Assembly: GCA_029718625.1 (NCBI GenBank)
Contig: CM056395.1
Coordinates: forward strand, 22,437,995-22,501,994
From: Synaphobranchus kaupii
Taxonomy: Eukaryota > Chordata > Actinopteri > Anguilliformes > Synaphobranchidae
Direction: 5' to 3'
DNA: 64,000 bases
Shown: piece after piece, positions 57,082-64,000 of the stretch
Layout of the letters: each line of letters begins with the position of its first letter
Numbering within the stretch: the stretch's first letter is position 1
Notes under the pieces: generated by a model
Databases searched by the model: none
The model's input: only the letters and a program-made list of their open reading frames with translations
Told to the model about the DNA's origin: nothing
Translations under genes and position numbers: made by a program

Positions 57082-58292
57082 CAACCGGAAATGTATACCA
57101 AACCAGAAAAGAGAAAGAAAAATAATTTGTGTGTACAAGGTTTATACTGATGCAATGTCAAATGAGTCCAGTGGAATGTGTGGCGAATTTAAATGTAAAC
57201 TGACAAACAGAAACATGGTCCCATTTCCTGTCGGTTTCTGTAGATTTTAAGCCCTGCTGTCAAAGTAGGTTGATTTATTTATTTGTTTGTTTATTTAATT
57301 ATGTATTTTTGTAGTATGTTGTTGCATTGTGTGCCATACTTGCAGGTACATTTTACATTGTGTACCATAATGACATAATCTTAAATTGACAATGTAGCCA
57401 CTGATAGTGATTAGTACTGTTATTCATTTGATTTTTAAATTAAGTTTTAAAATTAGACTTATGGAAATATTATTGTAACTGTTATAAATGCAGTCTCATT
57501 CGTATGCGATATCCCACAGAATGTGATATTTGTTTTGCCTTCTGTAATTAAGAAGCTATACTGCAGAAGCAACTTGGTGGGGGGGGTGGTGGGGGATTGT
57601 CAGGGCATATTTATACTGTCATCACTAAAATAGTGTGGTTTTATTATGCATGGTAGTCAGGATGTCTGCTTGTTACGGCATGTCTTCTGGAGAGCCAGTG
57701 AATTATGAATGTAACACAGTGGCCCAAAGGAACACAAATAGTTTTAAAAAATAACATAGAACATATATATTTTTTAAGTATAAAGATGCGCTTTATTAAA
57801 TAAATAAATATGGAGCAAGTGAGAAATACATTTTAAAAGATTGTCAATGACTAGGCGCCACAACATTTTTTAACTTGTCATTGATCACTAGATTTTTTTT
57901 TCTGTCATTCTCTGATTTAATGCTTTTTCTCCCTATCGCTCACTATCCATTTTTAAACTGTCCTTTTTCAATCCCAGTATCTTTTCCCACATGCATTATC
58001 ATCACACTCCATTTTACCAACCCCATTATATGTATGCAGTGCTGCTGGTCTCAACTACGCATGTGGACATTATATCTGTTCAATAGATGAGTGTCAGAGC
58101 AGCAGACTTTACCTGCTGATTCACTCTGTGGGCTTCTGAGCTGTGGAATCTGATGTTCAGTAAGCCTGCCATATGAAACGCATAATACAGAACACCCAGC
58201 AGGGCCTAATCCAGATTGGGTTAAGAGGAGGCTATGCCATTAGATCACCAAAACTGAATTAATGTCTGTGTGTGTTTGTTTACATTATTAAC

Positions 58293-58294
<2 letters not shown>
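57082..58294. other. Non-coding stretch, nothing recognised
   Basis: Contains a short G-rich patch at 57580-57597. No gene recognised. Confidence 0.45.
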
Positions 58295-58330
<36 letters not shown>

Positions 58331-58403
58331 TGTGTGAATCTGTGTGTGCATGCGCGAATAGTGTGTGTGTGTTTGTGGGTGGGTGGGTGGTTGTGTGTAG
58401 GTC

Positions 58404-58446
<43 letters not shown>

Positions 58447-58521
58447 CTGTGTGTGTGGGTGGGTGTGCAGTATACAGTATGTGTGTGGGCGTGGTGTAGG
58501 AGTTGTCACAGGTTAGACTCG

Positions 58522-58556
<35 letters not shown>

Positions 58557-58688
58557 TATGTATGTGTGTGTGAGTTTGTGTGTGCATCTGTGTGAGCATG
58601 CACGCATGTGTGCGTGTGTGTGTGTGTGTGTGGGTGTGCAGTATACAGTATGTGTGCGTGTGTGTGTAGAAGTTGTCACAGGTTAGAT
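58295..58688. repeat. Compound (TG)n/(CA)n microsatellite with an internal 171-bp duplication
   Basis: Long TG repeats (58295-58450 and 58559-58631) surround a CA repeat (58523-58556), so the strand bias inverts in the middle. GGGTGTGCAGTATACAGTAT occurs at 58461 and again at 58632, each followed within about 55 bases by AGTTGTCACAGGTTAGA. This indicates a tandem duplication of 171 bp. Cys/Val and Thr/His open frames here are repeat translations. Confidence 0.93.
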
Positions 58689-60202
58689 GGGTTTGATTTT
58701 ATTTATTTATCTAGGCCTATAGAGGCAATGAAGGTATTGGTATAATAAATTGCATTACACCTGATTGTTTCAATTCACTGAGATATTAATTTGCATGATT
58801 GTAATGTCTATGAAAACTATAAACACAGAAGTTTTAGAAGTCTCTACTACTTTCAGGAAGGGCAAACCTTACAGAATAATGAGCACCACTTGTGTATTTT
58901 ATGAACATTTTCAGCTATCGTACACTTTTAGTTTGATAAATGTCCTGTAAAATCTTGATTGATTGCATGCCTGTATTGTTAAGCCATAGAGATGCTCTTT
59001 ATCCTGTCATTTTGCATAAGCTTGCTTCAAATTTAGCTCAGACCACCGGGATAATGGGCAGTAATAACCTGCACTGCTCACCTTTCTGGCCTGACACTTA
59101 GCAGTCCATCACTCAGACAATTTCCCAGGCCCATTACTGTGTCAGTACTGCATTTGTGAGCTCTCTCTCTCTCTCTGCAGACAGAAAATGCACACCCTAA
59201 ACCGGCCTCTCGATGAACTGTCTGCTTTCATAGGGCAGTACTATTTTCAACTTTTAAATAGAACCGTCATGACAGCACTGACACTGGGCAGTACAGTGTC
59301 CAATAATAATAATAATAATAATGAATAAAATAATTTAATTCCCAGTCTAAAAACGAAAAGTGTTGGAGTACATCTTTCATTAATTTGCTGTGTTATTAAA
59401 TATATTATTGAATGTATATATTGATGAAGGTATTTTTTTAAATGTAAAATACAATTGGCATGAATAATCTATAGGAAACCCATAATCATTTTTCATATAC
59501 TAGACACCATGAGCATTGCATCCATATTCCAGTAGTTGCTGGCTTCCTGAATGGACGGTTCTGTCTAACCAGTCATGCTTGCGGGCAAATTAAGACCCGC
59601 CAAGATTTAGACAACAAGGGAATTCAGATTTTATTTGGTTGAACTGACTTCAAAATGGAGGGATTTTAAATTGCTTTACATTACAGCACTGGGCTGATCA
59701 ATAGATCATACATTTGGGTCTTTTTTATTTTATTTCTTAGAAGATTTGTGGGGACCTTCATTGTCTGATTGGTTTAAAATTGACAGTTAATGTTTTATGT
59801 ATTATGTGCATTTATGCTTCTGGCATAAACTATTGATTTACAACAACACAACACCTAATTATTATTTTTTATTTTTATTTTAAGTAATTTAGACTTCTAG
59901 AAAGTGTGGCGATCAAACGTAAAAGGGTTATTCTTGATGTAAAGCGTTCGTTCCAAGATTGATAAATAAATACCCTGAAAACAGTGGATGAATAAATCGT
60001 CACTTGGGAGTTTGAGATAAAAGAACAGACTTTTAGAAGTTTGTAAAAGTCAGTTCATAAAGAAAGAAGTTAGAATATTGTAATATGGTTAGAAAATAAA
60101 TCATGGAAACTAAAAGGCTTTTTGAAATACAAACCGCCCAAGATGCATTTTTTTTCCTTTTTTAGTATTGTAATAGACAATAATAGAAAGTTAAGGAAGT
60201 GA
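58689..60202. other. Non-coding stretch with short simple repeats
   Basis: (CT)n at 59161-59176 and (AAT)n at 59303-59322. No gene recognised. Confidence 0.5.
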
Positions 60203-60307
60203 ACATAACACAACCACTGATTGGTGCAAAACAAATACCATGACCAATCATTTGTCCTGTTATTGGTTTTGCGTGCGCTGAAAGGTTTTGCACACGCTAA
60301 AGGTCTA
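60203..60307. mobile_element. MITE family C, copy 2, left end missing
   Basis: CAACCACTGATTGGTGCAAA through GTTTTGCACACGCTAAAGGT matches the copies at 47454 and 62467. The left terminus (GGGCCTGATTTACTAAG) is absent and the right terminus is reduced to TCTAAATCGGGGCC. Confidence 0.8.
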
Positions 60308-60412
60308 AATCGGGGCCAAAGTGTGTTAGAGAATATTTAGATAAGCGATGGAGGACTTAGACTTATGTACTTAAGACAAATAAAGGTACAGGACGGATGG
60401 CACATATTCAAC

Positions 60413-60545
60413 ATTACTCACAGAACTGAGGGAGATCACGTATAAACCACTGGCCGGTATTTTTTTATGCGGTTTCTAAAAACTGGAGGAAATCCAGGTG
60501 ACTGGAAGCAAGGCAGTATAATTCCAATAAATAAGGAGTCGCATT
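60413..60545 (+). pseudogene. Reverse transcriptase fragment of a CR1/L2-like LINE
   Basis: The plus strand encodes, with frame changes, a relic of the segment before reverse-transcriptase motif 1. A region like LREITYKPLAG at about 60426-60458 is followed in the 60467 frame by FLKTGGNPGDWKQGSIIPIN. The pattern G-x-x-P-x-D-W-K-x-x-x-I-x-P-I is characteristic of non-LTR reverse transcriptases of the CR1/L2 kind. The fragment is short and damaged. Confidence 0.7.
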
Positions 60546-60578
60546 GTAGTCCAGTGCCAGCGTCTCATTTCTCTTGGT

Positions 60579-60767
60579 CAGTGTCTCTTAACCCTGATCC
60601 TTGTGTCTACTGGTTTCACCGCAAAATCAGGAACCAGTTCAGACCCAAGAAACTAGTTGAGACGAGTTGATTGTGTCACTAGATGCTTCTATTGGTGTAT
60701 TACGTGCCGAGTAAAAACAAAAACAGCCGATGCCATGGTTCTCCAGGATCAGGGGTGAGAACCCTAG
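60579..60767. mobile_element. hAT-like MITE with imperfect 8-bp target duplication
   Basis: Starts CAGTGTCTCTTAACCCTGAT and ends GATCAGGGGTGAGAACCCTAG, an imperfect inverted repeat. Flanks CTCTTGGT (60571-60578) and CTCTAGAT (60768-60775) agree at six of eight positions. Termini resemble those of the elements at 13709 and 35038. It lies directly downstream of a LINE fragment. Confidence 0.65.
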
Positions 60768-60775
60768 CTCTAGAT

Positions 60776-61954
60776 ACACAGAAGGAATTTGAAATTACAG
60801 GATTTGTCGATAGTAATGTGCGCCTTTATCTCTGAGTTGGCCACATTCATTCAGTTGAATGAATGTTCTTCCTTAATTCCTTTATGTTTTCTATGAATGT
60901 TCTTCCCTAATTCCTCTACGTTTCCCATGTTCTGACTATCGGCGCTTCACTTTGACAAACGATTATTAAACACCCACTGTGCATGTTCACAAGGTCCATC
61001 AACCTCAAAGACGAGATTGGCAGCTTGCTTTGCTTGAAACCCAGACGAATCTCTTGGTTTCCAAATCTGCCTGCAGGTAACTACAGTGTGGGCACTGTGT
61101 ACGTTGTTTAAATACCAGAAAGACTGAATTATTTTCCCACCTCCTAGCCAACAAAATGTTAACATGGGGCTTTATGAATGTAATGAAACTGGAGTCATTT
61201 ATATGCTGATATCCCCCCGTGGAACGTCCCTTAGTTTGTCGGACATAATAAACGAGCATTTAAGATTTGTGCAGCAGAACATGAAGCTGAAATTAGGAAT
61301 AAAAATACAGACATAGAAAATATAGTGAACTGCTAAGTTAAACAGACCATGGCTCCTTCACTCACATTTTAGGTTATGTGGGTAAACAAGAGAGAGTTGG
61401 ACAGAGGAGGTGATACTTGGACAGAGGAGGTGATACTTGTGAAATTGCTCCTTAGAAGGGAGGTGTATTGGATAACTCGTTTGCAAACACTACCGGGCCT
61501 AAGTGATGCGTTAATCCTCGGTCCATTTAGCTGAATAATAAATGTCTGTGAGGACCTGTGACTGCAGCTCTGTATTAGGTATTCTGTCTTTGTATTGCCT
61601 TGTGTGTGTGCATGCGTGTGTGTGTGTTCACAATTAAGTCGTTGTTCTCCATCTTTGCCGCTGTTTGCCCAACACATGCTTTTGATCAGTCTTTTATTGT
61701 CCCACACCTGCTGGGTGCTGTATCTGCCGGCTCCTCACACTTTCTAAATGCTCAAAAGAAAGACTTGCGTTTGAAACACATCCGTGTCGTTTTCTTCAGT
61801 CAACCGTTTCACATCCAAGGGAGTTGTGCACTAAAACCATTTTCCCTTACTGTTTTTGAATGTTTCATGTCCTCCTTTTTTACAAACCTATAAATAGGAA
61901 AATCAAAGAGCATTTCATAGTGTAGAGATTCAATGTAGAAATTTAAATAAGTAG
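60776..61954. other. Non-coding stretch with short tandem duplications
   Basis: A 34-bp unit starting GAATGTTCTTCC is duplicated at 60861 and 60895. A 21-bp unit (TTGGACAGAGGAGGTGATAC plus one base) is duplicated at about 61397-61438. No gene recognised. Confidence 0.5.
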
Positions 61955-62800
61955 GAATGACAGGAGATATTTCAAAGTGGGTTGAAAATGGGCTGTGTAG
62001 TAGAATGCAAACCGTAACCATAGGAGAGATCAGCAAGTTGCCGTGGAAAGTCCACCAACGATCAGTGTCAGGACCTCTGCATTTCCTTACTGACATTAAT
62101 TTATCTCGATTACAGACAATAGGATCCAATTTGGCAAACAGTTTGGAATCTAACAGAGTAATCTAAGATTTCACAGCATCCGGAAGTAGGCGGAAAAATC
62201 TAAATGTGTTAAATTTGAAAAAGAAAAAAAAAGACTTGGGAGTAAAAACTGATAGAAGGTCATCAAGATATATGCATTGTCTGATGGAACAGGGTAATAA
62301 GATATTGGAATATATATTTTAAAAAAGTATGGTTCAAAGCAGATTATATTGTGATTTAGTACAAAGCTTTTGTCAAGAGCACATTTTGCGTACTGTGTAC
62401 ATTTCTGGACACGATAAAACAAGGGCAACTAAATTGATTCTTGCTACAAGATTTTACACACATAGAGGGCCTAATTTACTAAGACTTTTAGCGGGTGCAA
62501 AACCATGTAGCACACAACAAACTAATAACACAGCCAGTGATTGGTGCAAAACAAATACCATGACCAATCATGGGTCATGTTATTGGTTTTGCGTGAGCCA
62601 ACAGGTTTTGCATACACTAAAGTAGTCTTAGTAAATCAGGCCCTTAGTCGTTAATGATTTGAAAAGATTTCCAGGTCAGGCAGACATTTTAGTGCCTTTC
62701 TATAAGTACAGGCTTCAGGCAGTGCTAGATACTCTGGTCTTTAGGGAAATGGCAAGCTTGGAACGGGCTTGTTAATATCCATATTTCCATTTCCATAAAA
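61955..62800 (+). pseudogene. C-terminal CR1/L2-like LINE fragment, split by a MITE
   Basis: An SVSGPLHFLTDIN peptide at about 62065-62103 corresponds to the GxPQGSxLGPLLFxxYIND motif of non-LTR reverse transcriptases, with changes. Further on, KDLGVKTD (about 62233) and DKTRATKLIL (about 62413) match C-terminal landmarks of CR1/L2 enzymes (DLGV…, RATKLI…). A MITE at 62467-62643 interrupts the relic right after the second landmark. After it, GTGCTAGATACTCTGGTC and GGAAATGGCAAGCTTGG resemble the LINE's 3' region. Frameshifts and stops are frequent. Confidence 0.75.
62467..62643. mobile_element. MITE family C, copy 3, both ends present
   Basis: Starts GGGCCTAATTTACTAAGACT and ends AGTCTTAGTAAATCAGGCCC, so both termini are kept and invert on each other over about 20 bp. 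The centre shares ATTGGTGCAAAACAAATACC with copies 1 and 2. It lies inside the LINE relic and is therefore younger than it. A clear target duplication was not found. Confidence 0.88.
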
Positions 62801-63049
62801 ACCCTGTTTGTAAGGTGGTGTTCAGTCAAACTTGCACAACACTCCAAGCATAGTCACCAATCCTATATATAAGATTATTGCAGTTCAGTCCCAAATGAGC
62901 ATAATGCCGGAAACTTCCACACCGGCGCTTGGAGGGGTGGACCGTACAGAGTTAAAGCATCCTCAAATACTGAGGTTAAGAACATTTAATGCATCATCCA
63001 AATTGAATATTTGATTTGCTTGATTTATAGCATATATTTGCAAGGCATA
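62801..63049. other. Short unannotated spacer
   Basis: No feature recognised before the tandem array. Confidence 0.4.
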
Positions 63050-63893
63050 CAGCAGTGCAGTATGTGTTTAATGCGTCAGCAGTGCAGTATGTGTTTAATG
63101 CGTCAGCAGTGCAGTATGTGTTTAATGCGTCAGCAGTGCAGTATGTGTTTAATGCGTCAGCAGTGCAGTATGTGTTTAATGCGTCAGCAGTGCAGCATGT
63201 GTTTAATGCGTCAGCAGTGCAGCATGTGTTTAATGCGTCAGCAGTGCAGTATGTGTTTAATGCGTCAGCAGTGCAGTATGTGTTTAATGCGTCAGCAGTG
63301 CAGTATGTTTAATGCGTCAGCATTGCAGTATGTGTTTAATGTGTCAGCAGTGCAGTATGTGTTTAATGCGTCAGCAGTGCAGCATGTGTTTAATGTGTCA
63401 GCAGTGCAGCATGTGTTTAATGCGTCAGCAGTGCAGCATGTGTTTAATGCGTCAGCAGTGCAGCATGTGTTTAATGCGTCAGCAGTGCAGTATGTGTTTA
63501 ATGCGTCAGCAGTGCAGTATGTGTTTAATGCGTCAGCAGTGCAGTATGTGTTTAATGCGTCAGCAGTGCAGTATGTGTTTAATGCGTCAGCAGTGCAGTA
63601 TGTGTTTAATGCGTCAGCAGTGCAGTATGTGTTTAATGCGTCAGCAGTGCAGTATGTGTTTAATGCGTCAGCAGTGCAGTATGTGTTTAATGCGTCAGCA
63701 GTGCAGTATGTGTTTAATGCGTCAGCAGTGCAGTATGTGTTTAATGCGTCAGCAGTGCAGTATGTGTTTAATGCGTCAGCAGTGCAGTATGTGTTTAATG
63801 CGTCAGCAGTGCAGTATGTGTTTAATGCGTCAGCAGTGCAGTATGTGTTTAATGCGTCAGCAGTGCAGTATGTGTTTAATGCGTCAGCAGTGT
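63050..63893 (+). repeat. 27-bp minisatellite, about 31 copies
   Basis: The unit is CAGCAGTGCAGTATGTGT followed by TTAATGCGT. Most copies are identical. Variants are GCATGTG for GTATGTG (in clusters near 63190-63240 and 63380-63470), TGTGTCAG for TGCGTCAG (twice), and one copy at about 63301-63325 with a 2-bp loss. Two of the three plus frames are open because 27 is divisible by three, producing a 295-codon frame translating as QQCSMCLMR and then, after the 2-bp loss, AVQYVFNAS repeats. No gene is implied. Confidence 0.97.
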
Positions 63894-64000
63894 CGTAGAG
63901 TATGTTCCATTCTTAGCGGCATTTTTAAATGATTGTAAAGACGAATATTGGGAAATCCCTGGGGGCAAAAAGTTTTTTCTAGTATTTTACCAGAAAATGA
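63894..64000. other. Unannotated end of window
   Basis: No feature recognised. Confidence 0.3.

Noticed and set aside
58270..58686. 138-codon Cys/Val-rich frame
   Set aside because: Translation of a (TG)n microsatellite.
63050..63893. CRISPR-like array
   Set aside because: The repeats are contiguous with no spacers and the DNA is clearly vertebrate. It is a minisatellite.
63011..63932. Long open frames of 295 and 206 codons
   Set aside because: They are translations of a 27-bp tandem repeat. The period is a multiple of three, so openness is automatic in two plus frames.

Overview
The window is vertebrate genomic DNA, most likely from a teleost fish. It has AT-rich non-coding sequence, a scaffold gap, many (CA)n/(TG)n microsatellites and a dense load of fish-type transposon remnants: Tc1-like elements, PIF-Harbinger, hAT and other MITEs, tRNA-derived SINEs and CR1/L2-like LINE fragments. 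Several SINEs end in a 3' tail resembling the eel UnaL2/UnaSINE tail (a hairpin with GGATA in its loop, then TGTAA repeats). An eel or other elopomorph is therefore plausible, but related tails occur in other teleosts. I could not assign any intact, recognisable host protein-coding gene. Most long open frames are low-complexity, repeat-encoded or chance.

Layout. At 1-9.6 kb the sequence is mostly unannotated, with one copy of a foldback repeat (4.2-4.5 kb). A dead but nearly complete Tc1 element lies at 9.65-11.14 kb. SINE, hAT-MITE and other repeat fragments are scattered over 12.8-19.2 kb, with a 500-base N gap at 17.58-18.08 kb. A Tc1 terminal repeat at 19.65 kb is followed by a palindrome of about 635 bp (19.9-20.6 kb). 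A 989-bp Harbinger element with a Myb-like ORF lies at 22.28-23.27 kb. A second decayed Tc1 element, with a small nested insertion, lies at 25.47-26.64 kb. A candidate orphan exon on the minus strand lies near 30.0-30.3 kb. SINEs and hAT MITEs occupy 29-35 kb.

Three minisatellites share a 57-bp period. One (37.4-37.7 kb) lies between 11-bp direct repeats. One (41.65-42.26 kb) lies inside a terminal-inverted-repeat element. One (54.1-54.75 kb, alternating 57 and 64 bp) lies inside a hAT element with a perfect 8-bp target duplication. A 27-bp minisatellite of about 31 copies closes the window (63.05-63.89 kb). CR1/L2-like reverse-transcriptase fragments with MITEs in or beside them lie at 60.4-62.8 kb.

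There is no operon-like or pathway-like gene set. The coherent story is transposon biology: autonomous families, now dead, left non-autonomous derivatives, and in at least two cases the interior of such a derivative consists largely of a tandem array. The few possible host features (candidate exons at 4.7, 20.7 and 30 kb and a CpG-rich block at 48.0-48.6 kb) are tentative. All identifications come from reading the sequence; no database search was run.
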